A stretch of DNA of 64,000 bases, from assembly GCF_900167975.1 (NCBI RefSeq), contig NZ_FUZU01000003.1, positions 1-64,000 of the forward strand. Reading direction: 5' to 3'. Source of the DNA: Ohtaekwangia koreensis (GTDB lineage: Bacteria > Bacteroidota > Bacteroidia > Cytophagales > Cyclobacteriaceae). Of this stretch, positions 28,838 to 37,590 are shown one piece after another (position 1 is the first letter of the stretch; each line of letters starts with the position of its first letter). The notes below the pieces were generated by a model. That model was not told where the DNA came from, ran no database searches, and saw only the letters and a program-made list of their open reading frames with translations. The translations under genes were made by a program, and so were the position numbers.

Positions 28838-29563
28838 TTATTTATTCGTCAGCTTTTGTGTGGCGGCCTGGTCTACGAACCAATGCAACGATCCGCCTTG
28901 CGGGCGAATCAGCTGTGCCGGGTACTCGACTATATTTTGCGCATCTTCATGGATGTGATGCATCGCTTCTGCTTTCGATGCACCGTATACCAGGAAGGCA
29001 ACGTTCGCAGCCTGGTTAATACACGGAGCCGTTAGTGTGATGCGGAACATCTTTACTTTATCGATATATATTTCCTTCACCAGCGATTCTTTTTCGTGCA
29101 ACACCGCGGTGTGCGGAAAAAGAGACGCCGTGTGCGCATCATCACCAAGGCCCAGCAATACCAAATCAAACCGCACAGGTTTATCAGAAAAATATCCCAG
29201 CAGATCTTTCTCGTAGTCTTCCGCTGCTGCTGCCGGCTCAAGTTCTGTTTTCATCCGGAAGATTTGTCCCGGTGAAAGATCCAAAGGATCGAATAAGGCT
29301 TTCTTGGCCATCAGATAGTTACTGTCGGGATGATCAGCAGGTACATATCGCTCATCTCCAAAAAAGAAAAATACCCGTGACCACTCGATCTGCTTGCGAT
29401 ACTTATCGGTGACCAGAAGCTCATATAGCTTTTTGGGAGAACTTCCTCCTGACAACACAAGTGAAAATCTTCCATGCAGATATATAGCTTCCTTCGCCTG
29501 TGCTACCACAAAATCAGCGAGTGCGGGAAGAAGGTCATCCGCGCCATCAAAAACGTGAATCAT
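28838..29563 (-). CDS. pgl: 6-phosphogluconolactonase
   Basis: 241 residues, normal length for the family. Contains SLVLSGGSSPKKLYELL (phosphate-binding region), VFFFGDERYVPADHPDSNY and LGLGDDAHTASLFPH, the hallmarks of SOL/DevB-type lactonases. It hydrolyses 6-phosphogluconolactone made by the zwf product. Only 7 bases separate it from zwf, so the two are surely cotranscribed. Confidence 0.97.
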   Translation of the reverse strand: MIHVFDGADDLLPALADFVVAQAKEAIYLHGRFSLVLSGGSSPKKLYELLVTDKYRKQIEWSRVFFFFGDERYVPADHPDSNYLMAKKALFDPLDLSPGQIFRMKTELEPAAAAEDYEKDLLGYFSDKPVRFDLVLLGLGDDAHTASLFPHTAVLHEKESLVKEIYIDKVKMFRITLTAPCINQAANVAFLVYGASKAEAMHHIHEDAQNIVEYPAQLIRPQGGSLHWFVDQAATQKLTNK

Positions 29564-29570
29564 CTTACTA

Positions 29571-31097
29571 TTACTTTTTAGCGTTTTTCAACGGAAGTGT
29601 AAACCAATGAAAGCCATCTTGCGCGATGAGCGCCTCGGCCGTTTCCGGCCCCCACGAGTCAGCCGAATAATTCGGGAAGCTCAAACTCTTTTTACCAGCC
29701 CAGGCATTCAGGATTGGCATGAGCAGATCCCATGCGGCCTCTACCTGGTCACCCCGCATAAAGAGCGTCTGGTCACCCAGCATCGTATCGAGTAACAACG
29801 TTTCGTATGCCTCCGGAGTATCGCCAGTATAGGTACCGTTGTAATCAAAGATCATATCTACGGGGTTCAACGTCATATCCAATCCAGGACGTTTGGCTTG
29901 CACCTGCAGGCGCACGCTCATCTCTGGTTGAATGCTGATGATTAACCGGTTCTGCTGCCATCCTTCTATAGCTTCTGAAGGAAAAATCATGTGTGGTACA
30001 TCTTTAAACTGGATGGTAATAACGGATGAAGATTGATGCATTCGCTTGCCGGTACGCAAATAGAATGGGACACCGTGCCATCTCCAGTTATCAACAAAAA
30101 ATTTTATAGCGGCAAACGTCTCCGTGTTAGATTGTGGATTTACACCTTGCTCTTCGCGATATCCTACAACTTCTTTTCCTTCAATCCATCCCTTGCTATA
30201 CTGACCGCGCACAGCGTTCTTCTTGATGTCTTCGGGGTTGAACTTGCGCATGGAGTGCAGTACATCTACTTTACAATTCCGCACTTTGTCTGCTTCAAAA
30301 CTTACCGGTGGCTCCATGGCTACCAGGCAAAGCAACTGAAGTATATGATTCTGGATCATATCGCGAAGTGCTCCGGCATCATCGTAATAACCACCACGAC
30401 TTCCCATTCCGAGTTGCTCGGTTACCGAGATCTGTACGTGATCTATATAGTTCCGATTCCACAGGGGTTCAAATATAGAGTTGGCAAAACGGAAGGCGAG
30501 AATATTTTGAACCGTTTCTTTGCCCAGGTAATGATCGATGCGGTATATCTGTTGCTCAGAAAAAACGCTGCCGAGTAATTGATTCAGTTTACGTGCAGAG
30601 TCAAGATCATGACCAAACGGTTTTTCGATTACGATCCGTGACTTGGTGGCGTCAACGGCTAACTTATGTTTTGATATATTTTCGGCAATCGTGCTAAAGA
30701 AGCGTGGCGCTACTGCCAGGTAATAGATTACATTGGGATCTATACCAGCCTCTTTCTTAAATGTAGCAATGCGCTGCGACTGCTCTTCGTATGTTTTGGA
30801 ATCGTTGATATCGGAGACCTGGAAATGAACATGCTTGGCAAAAGCCTCCCATTTTCCCTGATCAGGTTTTCCACTTCGTGAAAACTGGTTGATATCTTTT
30901 AAGAGTACTTCTCTGAACTGGTCGTCTGTGAAACCGGTACGTCCCATCGCGACAATGGAAAAATGATCGGGCATCCATCCATCTACAAATAGATTATAGA
31001 GAGCGGGTACTAGTTTACGCGAAGTAAGATCGCCTGTTCCTCCAAATATAAAGAAGATGGTGGCCTGTGATTTAATAGAGTCTGTTGCTGAGCTCAT
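29571..31097 (-). CDS. zwf: Glucose-6-phosphate 1-dehydrogenase
   Basis: 508 residues, full length. The NADP-binding loop is IFGGTGDLTSRKLVPALY, and the active-site signature is YRIDHYLGKETVQN with the catalytic His. The later WHGVPFYLRTGKRM and MTLNPVDMIFDYN segments are typical. First step of the oxidative pentose phosphate pathway, making NADPH. It sits 37 bases after gnd and 7 bases before pgl on the same strand. Confidence 0.98.
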   Translation of the reverse strand: MSSATDSIKSQATIFFIFGGTGDLTSRKLVPALYNLFVDGWMPDHFSIVAMGRTGFTDDQFREVLLKDINQFSRSGKPDQGKWEAFAKHVHFQVSDINDSKTYEEQSQRIATFKKEAGIDPNVIYYLAVAPRFFSTIAENISKHKLAVDATKSRIVIEKPFGHDLDSARKLNQLLGSVFSEQQIYRIDHYLGKETVQNILAFRFANSIFEPLWNRNYIDHVQISVTEQLGMGSRGGYYDDAGALRDMIQNHILQLLCLVAMEPPVSFEADKVRNCKVDVLHSMRKFNPEDIKKNAVRGQYSKGWIEGKEVVGYREEQGVNPQSNTETFAAIKFFVDNWRWHGVPFYLRTGKRMHQSSSVITIQFKDVPHMIFPSEAIEGWQQNRLIISIQPEMSVRLQVQAKRPGLDMTLNPVDMIFDYNGTYTGDTPEAYETLLLDTMLGDQTLFMRGDQVEAAWDLLMPILNAWAGKKSLSFPNYSADSWGPETAEALIAQDGFHWFTLPLKNAKK

Positions 31098-31134
31098 TCC
31101 TTTGTACGGGTTGATCGTAGATTAGTGAAGCAGT

Positions 31135-32550
31135 TTATTTGGTGAACCATTGTGTATGGAACACACCTTCTTTGCCGATAAGCTCATAGGTATGTGCACC
31201 AAAGTAATCGCGCTGTGCCTGTATAAGGTTCGAAGGCATGCGCTCACTGCGGAATGCATCGAAGTAACTGAGCGAAGCAGTATAGGCTGGTATCGCTATA
31301 CCTGCGGCCGTAGCAGCCGATACAACCTGGCGCATGCCCCCGATCACGCCATTTACTTTTTGTGCTATACCTGCATCCAACAGTAAATGTGGTAACTGAT
31401 TATCTTTTTTATAGGCCTGGTATATATCTTCCAGGAACGTAGAGCGGATAATACATCCTCCGCGCCAGATCAACGCAATGTCGTCCATCTTTAATGCATA
31501 TCCATATTCAGCAGAAGCTTGCGACAGCAAATGCATACCTTGTGCATAGGCGAGCACGGTGCTGAAATATAGCGCCTCTTCCAAAGACTGTATAAATTTA
31601 GTTTGATCAGCAGTGATCTTCAACGCACCATCTTTATAGAGTGCTGATGCTTTGGTTCGAAGCGCTTTATACTTGGAGAGATCGCGCATCGATACAGCAG
31701 TATCAATAGTAGGGATTGGCAATTGTAAATCCATCGCTACCTGCGAAGTCCACTTGCCTGTACCTTTCGAGCGCGCTTCATCTTTGATATCATTGAGTAA
31801 CAGATGCGATGCTCCGGGTGCCTTGAAGCCAAATATATCGCGCGTGATTTCGACGAGGAACGATTGTAAACGTCCTTCGTTCCATTGTTTAAAGATAGAT
31901 TGGATCTGATCGCCTGGTAGGTTCAATCCTTTTTGCATTACCTCGTAGGTCTCAGCAATAAGTTGCATCAAGCCATACTCGATACCATTGTGTACCATCT
32001 TTACAAAATGTCCGGATGACCCGGGGCCTATATATGTAACACAAGGATCGCCTTTTACTTTGGCAGCTATAGCTTCAAAGATGGGTTGTACAACTTTATA
32101 GGCTTGTGGATCACCACCCGGCATCATGCTTGGGCCTTTTCGTGCACCTTCTTCACCGCCTGAAACGCCCATACCAAAAAAGTGAAGTCCTTTATTCTTC
32201 AACTCCTCGGCTCTGCGATTTGTATCTGTAAAGTGTGAGTTCCCTCCGTCAATGATAAGATCTCCTTTGTCAAGTAAAGGAGCGATCTCCGCGATAGCGC
32301 TATCAACAATTTTACCAGCCGGTACAAGTAACATTACCGCGCGTGGCTTCTGCAAGCTGCCGATAAATTCCTGCAGTGAAGTGAATCCTTTAACATCACC
32401 CTTTACTGCTTCCTTGCCTAAAAGTTCTACTTTGGATGCATCTTTATCATGACCTGCCACTTTAAATCCGTGGTCTGCCATGTTCAAAAGAAGATTACGT
32501 CCCATGGTACCAAGACCGACCATGCCGAGAATATAAGAATCACCTTGCAT
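31135..32550 (-). CDS. gnd: 6-phosphogluconate dehydrogenase, decarboxylating
   Basis: 471 residues, the usual size of the dimeric long-chain enzyme. Rossmann motif LGMVGLGTMGRNLLLNMAD, the substrate motif FFGMGVSGGEEGARKGPS, catalytic Lys/His region HFVKMVHNGIEYGLMQL, and the C-terminal helical domain with WRGGCIIRSTFL. Converts 6-phosphogluconate to ribulose-5-phosphate with NADPH. Together with zwf and pgl it completes the oxidative branch in one transcript. Confidence 0.98.
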   Translation of the reverse strand: MQGDSYILGMVGLGTMGRNLLLNMADHGFKVAGHDKDASKVELLGKEAVKGDVKGFTSLQEFIGSLQKPRAVMLLVPAGKIVDSAIAEIAPLLDKGDLIIDGGNSHFTDTNRRAEELKNKGLHFFGMGVSGGEEGARKGPSMMPGGDPQAYKVVQPIFEAIAAKVKGDPCVTYIGPGSSGHFVKMVHNGIEYGLMQLIAETYEVMQKGLNLPGDQIQSIFKQWNEGRLQSFLVEITRDIFGFKAPGASHLLLNDIKDEARSKGTGKWTSQVAMDLQLPIPTIDTAVSMRDLSKYKALRTKASALYKDGALKITADQTKFIQSLEEALYFSTVLAYAQGMHLLSQASAEYGYALKMDDIALIWRGGCIIRSTFLEDIYQAYKKDNQLPHLLLDAGIAQKVNGVIGGMRQVVSAATAAGIAIPAYTASLSYFDAFRSERMPSNLIQAQRDYFGAHTYELIGKEGVFHTQWFTK

Positions 32551-32681
32551 TGTTATATAGATAAGATTTAATGTAATACTAAGCTTTATTTCCTGAACTA
32601 CTTTTATTTTTCGACAGCACTCTTTACGGTCAACTATTTACTTTTATTTTCATGATAACACTAAAGGATTAACTCACGCCT

Positions 32682-33131
32682 TTAGCTTTTACCTTCCAAC
32701 TGTTTGACCTTCTCGAGTCTTCGCTGATGGCGTTCGGCTCCTGTGAACTTTGCTTTCAGAAAAGCAGTGATGAGTTCCTTTGCCATTTCGTCACCGGTAA
32801 CACGTCCGCCAAGACAAAGTAAATTCATGTCGTCATCTTCAACTCCCTGATGAGCAGAAAAATGATCATGGATTAATGCTGCGCGCACACCGGGAATTTT
32901 ATTCACCGCGATGGAAGCTCCTACCCCACTTCCGCATATGGCGATGCCGCGTTCTACTTCTTTTGCAGCCACAGCTTTTGCCAACGGCACAACAAAGTCG
33001 GGGTAATCATCTCCATCATCACGTACGTGGGCACCGAAATCCTTTACTTCGTATTGTTGAGATAAGAGAAAATTCCTGATCACTTCTTTCAAAGCGAAAC
33101 CTCCATGGTCTGCAGCGATTCCTAGTTTCAT
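32682..33131 (-). CDS. rpiB: Ribose-5-phosphate isomerase B
   Basis: 149 residues. LGIAADHGGFALKEVI at the N-terminus, DYPDFVVPLAKAV, the active-site loop AICGSGVGASIAVNKIPG and DDMNLLCLGGRV are all diagnostic of RpiB. Interconverts ribulose-5-phosphate (the gnd product) and ribose-5-phosphate. It lies 131 bases upstream of gnd on the same strand. The spacer could hold a separate promoter, but the functional link is clear. Confidence 0.96.
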   Translation of the reverse strand: MKLGIAADHGGFALKEVIRNFLLSQQYEVKDFGAHVRDDGDDYPDFVVPLAKAVAAKEVERGIAICGSGVGASIAVNKIPGVRAALIHDHFSAHQGVEDDDMNLLCLGGRVTGDEMAKELITAFLKAKFTGAERHQRRLEKVKQLEGKS

Positions 33132-33389
33132 CTTGATTCTACGTATGCGTGTTACTAATCGGGTTTTAAATTAAGCAAAGGATTGGACTCCATCATCAAA
33201 GCGGAGATTTTTATAAAGGATGTTTAATAATCGCCTCCGGAAAAAAACCGATTCCTATACAAATGCACTATTTTTTTGCAAGAATCATTTTAAACGATTC
33301 CATGTTCAGCGAGCCGTTGAATACTGTATTGATGACACTTTCATTATACCGTAAGTATACTATAGCTCTGATAAACTATAGACAGAGAA

Positions 33390-34019
33390 TTAAAGTTTCG
33401 TAAACAGTATAGTAAGAATACGAGGGATTGTATTTCGGTCATCGTCATCAAAGTATTCATCTATATCTGCAATGACGAGTCCATGTTGCCGGGCGGCCTG
33501 TATAAAATCGGAAAGGTTGTGATTGAAACATTCAAGTATATGCCGGCCTTCCGCAGTATCGAACCTGGCCTTGGAACCCGAGTATTGTTTGAACGGATGG
33601 AGTTCGCCAACGTAAACATAACCACCACGTTGCAGTACGCGGGAAGCTTCCCGGAAAATGTGATCGAGGTCCTGTATATGTTCCAGTACCAGACTAAACG
33701 TTATGAGGTTATACGACTCTTGCGCGAATGCCCAATCCGTTGTAATGTCGGTTTGTTGAAACTGAACACAGAGTGCCGTGATCCTTTGTTTTGCTTTGGC
33801 TAACATTTCTTCGGATAGATCAACGGCAGTGATATGCTCTGCCTTCTCAACAAGCCATTGTGTATTCTTGCCCGTGCCACATCCAACTTCGAGTACACGA
33901 CCAAATGGTATATTGGCTAACGTTTTTCGTAATGCGTGGGCTTCAAGATCTCGGGTCTTGTTATCGTTGGTATCATATTGTGTGGCCCAAAGGTTATAGG
34001 CTTGACGCGTATCCATCAT
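33390..34019 (-). CDS. Class I SAM-dependent methyltransferase
   Basis: 209 residues beginning with two adjacent ATG codons (34019 and 34016). Motif I is RVLEVGCGTGKNTQWL, followed by ITAVDLSEEMLAKA (motif II), FQQTDITTDWAF, and ITFSLVLEHIQDLDHIF before LQRGGYVYVGELHP. This matches the UbiE/Methyltransf_11 group. Substrate not predictable. Single gene; the 258 bases to rpiB hold no gene. Confidence 0.9.
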   Translation of the reverse strand: MMDTRQAYNLWATQYDTNDNKTRDLEAHALRKTLANIPFGRVLEVGCGTGKNTQWLVEKAEHITAVDLSEEMLAKAKQRITALCVQFQQTDITTDWAFAQESYNLITFSLVLEHIQDLDHIFREASRVLQRGGYVYVGELHPFKQYSGSKARFDTAEGRHILECFNHNLSDFIQAARQHGLVIADIDEYFDDDDRNTIPRILTILFTKL

Positions 34020-34144
34020 CTATGCAGTATACTTTCTAAAATAATTATATTAACGCCAGATCAATATATTAACGCTGCATTTACAGTATAAGATTCACCG
34101 TCCGTGGAATATACCAGAGCAAATATGTTCCTTCAAACATGCGC

Positions 34145-34357
34145 TCAAATCTCAGATATACTTCTGCCTACATTACCATCCCCTACTCCCTCGTCTTCAT
34201 CTTCGTCCGTATCGCTATACTCCAGCGAATGATCTTCTTCATCGGGCGAGCCTGAAATTTCCTCCTGCTGGAGTGACTTCAAATCCTCTTCTTCTTCGGG
34301 CTTTGAAGTGCTTTTCTTTTCCTGTGTATGCTCCGATTTCTTCTTTAATCCCTTCAT
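34145..34357 (-). CDS. Small highly charged hypothetical protein
   Basis: 70 residues: a Lys-rich N-terminus (MKGLKKKSEHTQEKK) followed by a long Glu/Asp-rich tail (SDTDEDEDEGVGDGN). No domain is recognised. The composition is strongly biased and looks disordered. Such acidic small proteins are common in Bacteroidota annotations, but no function is known to me. The ATG start and codon use are plausible; homologues would decide it. Confidence 0.45.
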   Translation of the reverse strand: MKGLKKKSEHTQEKKSTSKPEEEEDLKSLQQEEISGSPDEEDHSLEYSDTDEDEDEGVGDGNVGRSISEI

Positions 34358-34491
34358 AATTGTATGTGCTCGTTTGCAGCCATACCCGTAAAATTGCGTT
34401 CCAACAAATCCATTGAAGGAGAACCATCGCTACACAATCGTATTCAGAATTCTTGACAGAGATGAAGTTTTAGGGATATACACCTTTGTTA

Positions 34492-35178
34492 TTATCCTTG
34501 CTTTGATTCAAAATGTTTATCCAGAATTTCAATCACTTCGTTCTTGAAGAGTTGTTTACTGCCTTCAATCATATCCATATGATTCACTTCAATGAAGTGT
34601 AGCATCTGGCCATAGTCGGTGCGCTTGGTAAAAAAATAATCGCGAAGCTCATCGATGAGGTAGTGCATCTTCTCACGGTCTTCCAACTCTTCATAATACT
34701 GACCTTTCACAAAATTCTTTAAACCGGTTTCAGTAAGAATTTTACTAATCAACATCTGACGTGTGTTCTGCACCAGGTTGATGTGATCGATGCGGAATGT
34801 TTCCAGCGGATCAAACTCTAATTGTACTTCACGCAGACAAAGTTGAATATGCTGGTCTATCTCTGCAAAGAATATAGCAGAGTCAATGTGGCTGTTCTCT
34901 TTTTCAAGTACAGTCTGGAATGCGGATCTATACCGCTCCAGGTTTATACCCGAATGCTGCAACTCGATCAGTTTACTTTTAATCTGTAATGCTTTCTGCG
35001 GTGCTACTTTAACATTGAAGCGATGCTGAATATACTCTTCAAGTCCCTTGTCGGAGAAGAGTCGCTCAATCAAACTTTTTCTTGCTTCCTGCAAGATCTC
35101 ACGAACCTGGAGCGGTACCAGGTTCATGTCCCAATCCTCAATTTTCCGGATGCCGTTGAATGTTTTTACCGTTCTCAT
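34492..35178 (-). CDS. Helical protein of unknown function with internal duplication
   Basis: 228 residues, rich in Leu, Glu and Lys, with no signal peptide or membrane segment. The unit EARKSLIERLFSDKGLEEYI (about 30-50) recurs as NTRQMLISKILTETGLKNFV (about 138-158). A shorter third copy, GSKQLFKNEVIEILDKHF, lies near the C-terminus, which suggests a repeated helical module. I do not recognise the family. A likely Bacteroidota -7 element lies 22 bases upstream of the ATG, so it is probably monocistronic. Confidence 0.75.
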   Translation of the reverse strand: MRTVKTFNGIRKIEDWDMNLVPLQVREILQEARKSLIERLFSDKGLEEYIQHRFNVKVAPQKALQIKSKLIELQHSGINLERYRSAFQTVLEKENSHIDSAIFFAEIDQHIQLCLREVQLEFDPLETFRIDHINLVQNTRQMLISKILTETGLKNFVKGQYYEELEDREKMHYLIDELRDYFFTKRTDYGQMLHFIEVNHMDMIEGSKQLFKNEVIEILDKHFESKQG

Positions 35179-35199
35179 ACACTAATTATTTTAGATATT

Positions 35200-35207
35200 C
35201 AAAACTA
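35200..35207 (-). promoter_or_regulatory. Candidate -7 promoter element for the helical unknown gene
   Basis: Read on the minus strand the site is TAGTTTTG, an exact match to the Bacteroidota TANNTTTG element, 22 bases before the ATG at 35178. No clean TTTG at -33 is seen, so the assignment is tentative. Confidence 0.4.
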
Positions 35208-35316
35208 CAATAAACTAATATAATTAGTAATAAAATCATTAACTATTTTATTGGCTACTGACTACCAATACTTTATAAGCACATCCGGTTAACCTTAGAA
35301 ATTGTTCTCTGAATAA

Positions 35317-36741
35317 TCAGGCATTCAGCAAGTGCGGTTTTTGCTTGTATACATGCCAGATAAATTCCCCGAAAATAGTATTGGCCCACGCAAACCACTT
35401 GCGTGTAAATTTCTTCGGATCGTCTTTGTGAAAAGATTCATGCATCAATCCCGTGTCGCCATGTGTGGCCTTCAATGTACGAATGCAATCTTTTATCTCT
35501 TCATCACTTGTACTTGTCAATCCGCGCATGATGATACTCAATGGCCAGATCATGTCCATGCCGGCATGAGGTCCACCTATACCAGAGGCGGCCTTCCCTT
35601 TGAAGAAGAATGGATTATCATCCGAGAATAAAAACTTTCGTGTGTTGAGATATACCGGGTCATCCATTTTCACTGCACCCAGGTATGGAAGAGAGAGAAG
35701 GCTCGGTATATTTGCATCGTCCATCAGGTTATGACTGCCCATGCCGTTCACTTCAAACGCATAGATCTTTCCATATACTGCATGATCAACGGTGCTATAG
35801 ATCTTGAGTGCATCCGACACCTCTTGTGCCAATTGTGACAGTTCATCGGCCAACGCTTTGTCATTTGAAATTGCGAGCACCATTTCAGAAGCTTGCTTTA
35901 AACTGACGACAGCAAAAAAGTTAGATGGAATTAAAAACGGAAATATAGTCGCATCATCGCTGGGGCGAAACATCGAGCAGATCAAGCCTACCGGTTTCAC
36001 CGGATAGCCATATCCTGCGAGCGGAACACCATCCGTAGCCCAGGCTGTTGTGCGTTGAAATGTATAGGGCCCCTGGCCATCTTTACGTTGTTGCTCTTTA
36101 AATACTTTCAACGTTGCCTTCACTGCCGATTTCCAGGATGCATTGAACGGAGTTGTATCTTTTGTCAGTGTCCAGTAATTGTAAGCGAGCCTGATTGGGT
36201 AACACAACGAATCGATTTCCCATTTGCGCTCATGTATACCCGGCTGCATGGTAGTAAGGTCATCTTTCCATTCGCTTACTTTAGCGTTGTCGTCATAGAA
36301 AGCATTGGCATATGGATCTTTCAGTATACATTTTGTCTGACGATTGATCACGCCTGCAATTAAATTTTGCAGCGCAGGATCAGATTTCATAAACGGAAGA
36401 TAAGGCCAGATCTGCGCAGTGCTATCGCGAAGCCACATTGCATCAATATCACCGGTGATAATATAGGTATCAGGATTATTACCTTGCGCTTTTAAAAATA
36501 CTGTGGTGTCCAATGTATTGGGAAAACAGTTTTCAAACAGCCATCCAAGTTCTTCATCCTTCACTTTGGATCTGAATTCTTTAATAGCAGCTTCAACCGA
36601 TTTGCTTGAAAAATTTCTCGACCCGACAGCAGGACGCTTCGAAGTATACTTTGATTGATCACTACCGGATACGGGTAATGTATTGATGAGTAAACCCGTA
36701 CTCAGTAACCCGGCACGCTGTAAAAATTCAAGTCTGTTCAT
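35317..36741 (-). CDS. GH125-family exo-alpha-1,6-mannosidase-like glycoside hydrolase
   Basis: 474 residues. An N-terminal export signal (FLQRAGLLSTGLLINTLPVSG) precedes the (alpha/alpha)6 domain. Characteristic segments are TGDIDAMWLRDSTAQIWPYL, CYPIRLAYNYWTLT, RPSDDATIFPFLIPSN, GIGGPHAGMDMIWPLSIIMR and TGLMHESFHKDDPKKFTRKW. The family (formerly DUF1237, metal-independent) removes alpha-1,6-linked mannose from mannans or N-glycans. It is not next to other glycan genes; the GH5 enzyme lies 29 kb away. Confidence 0.92.
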   Translation of the reverse strand: MNRLEFLQRAGLLSTGLLINTLPVSGSDQSKYTSKRPAVGSRNFSSKSVEAAIKEFRSKVKDEELGWLFENCFPNTLDTTVFLKAQGNNPDTYIITGDIDAMWLRDSTAQIWPYLPFMKSDPALQNLIAGVINRQTKCILKDPYANAFYDDNAKVSEWKDDLTTMQPGIHERKWEIDSLCYPIRLAYNYWTLTKDTTPFNASWKSAVKATLKVFKEQQRKDGQGPYTFQRTTAWATDGVPLAGYGYPVKPVGLICSMFRPSDDATIFPFLIPSNFFAVVSLKQASEMVLAISNDKALADELSQLAQEVSDALKIYSTVDHAVYGKIYAFEVNGMGSHNLMDDANIPSLLSLPYLGAVKMDDPVYLNTRKFLFSDDNPFFFKGKAASGIGGPHAGMDMIWPLSIIMRGLTSTSDEEIKDCIRTLKATHGDTGLMHESFHKDDPKKFTRKWFAWANTIFGEFIWHVYKQKPHLLNA

Positions 36742-37006
36742 TTGTTCGGATGAGTTTTCTGTAATCTATATAACCCGATGATTTTCGGGTGGCGGCAAAA
36801 TAGAATATCACGCCAAGAAAACAAAGTTAAAGAATGTCGTTTTTCATTTACAAGTCGTTCGTGTCTTCGTGTGTGTACACACTTCATGTCAACCTTTTAT
36901 TTCGACAAATGAAAATGCAACATGTCCACTGCCTTCCTCACCCGAGAAGCCAGTAAAATGATTTAACACAGGCACAGTTTTATCAGCTCAGTACATAAAA
37001 AATATC

Positions 37007-37366
37007 ATGAAAAGAATAGCAGGATTTTTTATCGGAATGTTTATCATCGGCATTACCGCAGTAAACGCTCAGCAATCAAAAGACTCGACAAGCACGCAAC
37101 CGCGAACATCCACGCGTACCGAGTCCAACCAGTTCAACCAGAAAGACTATACACTTGTACAACCCTCAGAAATACCGTCATCGCTCCGCGAAACACTTAA
37201 AGACAACCGGTATACCGGATGGGAAAATGGCAAAGTATATAAAGATAAAGACAACAACGGTTACTGGGTTCGGATTGCCTCAGGCAGTGACGTTCAGAAT
37301 TTCTTCTTCGATAAAAACGGAAAGGCTGCTGACAAAGGGCCGGGTGTTGGTAAGTCACCTCAATAA
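37007..37366 (+). CDS. Small secreted protein of unknown function
   Basis: 119 residues: signal peptide MKRIAGFFIGMFIIGITAVNAQ, a low-complexity Ser/Thr/Gln/Arg linker, then a compact ~65-residue domain (YTLVQPSEIPSSLRETL, GWENGKVYKDKDNNGYWV, FFFDKNGKAADKGP). This resembles short periplasmic PepSY-like or beta-sheet sensor-type proteins seen in Bacteroidota, but no family is firmly recognised. A strong terminator follows 10 bases after the stop. Confidence 0.75.
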   Translation: MKRIAGFFIGMFIIGITAVNAQQSKDSTSTQPRTSTRTESNQFNQKDYTLVQPSEIPSSLRETLKDNRYTGWENGKVYKDKDNNGYWVRIASGSDVQNFFFDKNGKAADKGPGVGKSPQ

Positions 37367-37376
37367 GCTTCTCACG

Positions 37377-37400
37377 AAAGCCGGTTTGATCACCGGCTTT
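37377..37400 (+). terminator. Terminator hairpin after the small secreted protein
   Basis: Perfect 9-bp arms AAAGCCGGT and ACCGGCTTT separated by TTGATC. The T-tract is short (TTTATATTC), but position and GC-rich stem support termination. Confidence 0.7.
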
Positions 37401-37590
37401 ATATTCACTATATATTTCAACCTTGAAAATTGATGCCGGCTATAGATGATTGCGTTGAAAGCATTTGTAGCAGCCACTGGCAAACAGCGGCATCACCGAA
37501 GACGAAAAGATTTGTTTTATTCGTAAGCGTTATCTGTTATCATTACAGGATCGTACACGATAGGCAGCAGGCATCTGCGCACATGGAAGG

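Noticed and set aside
30033-30578. 181-codon plus-strand frame inside zwf
   Set aside because: It is antisense to a gene with fully conserved motifs; the translated sequence is meaningless.
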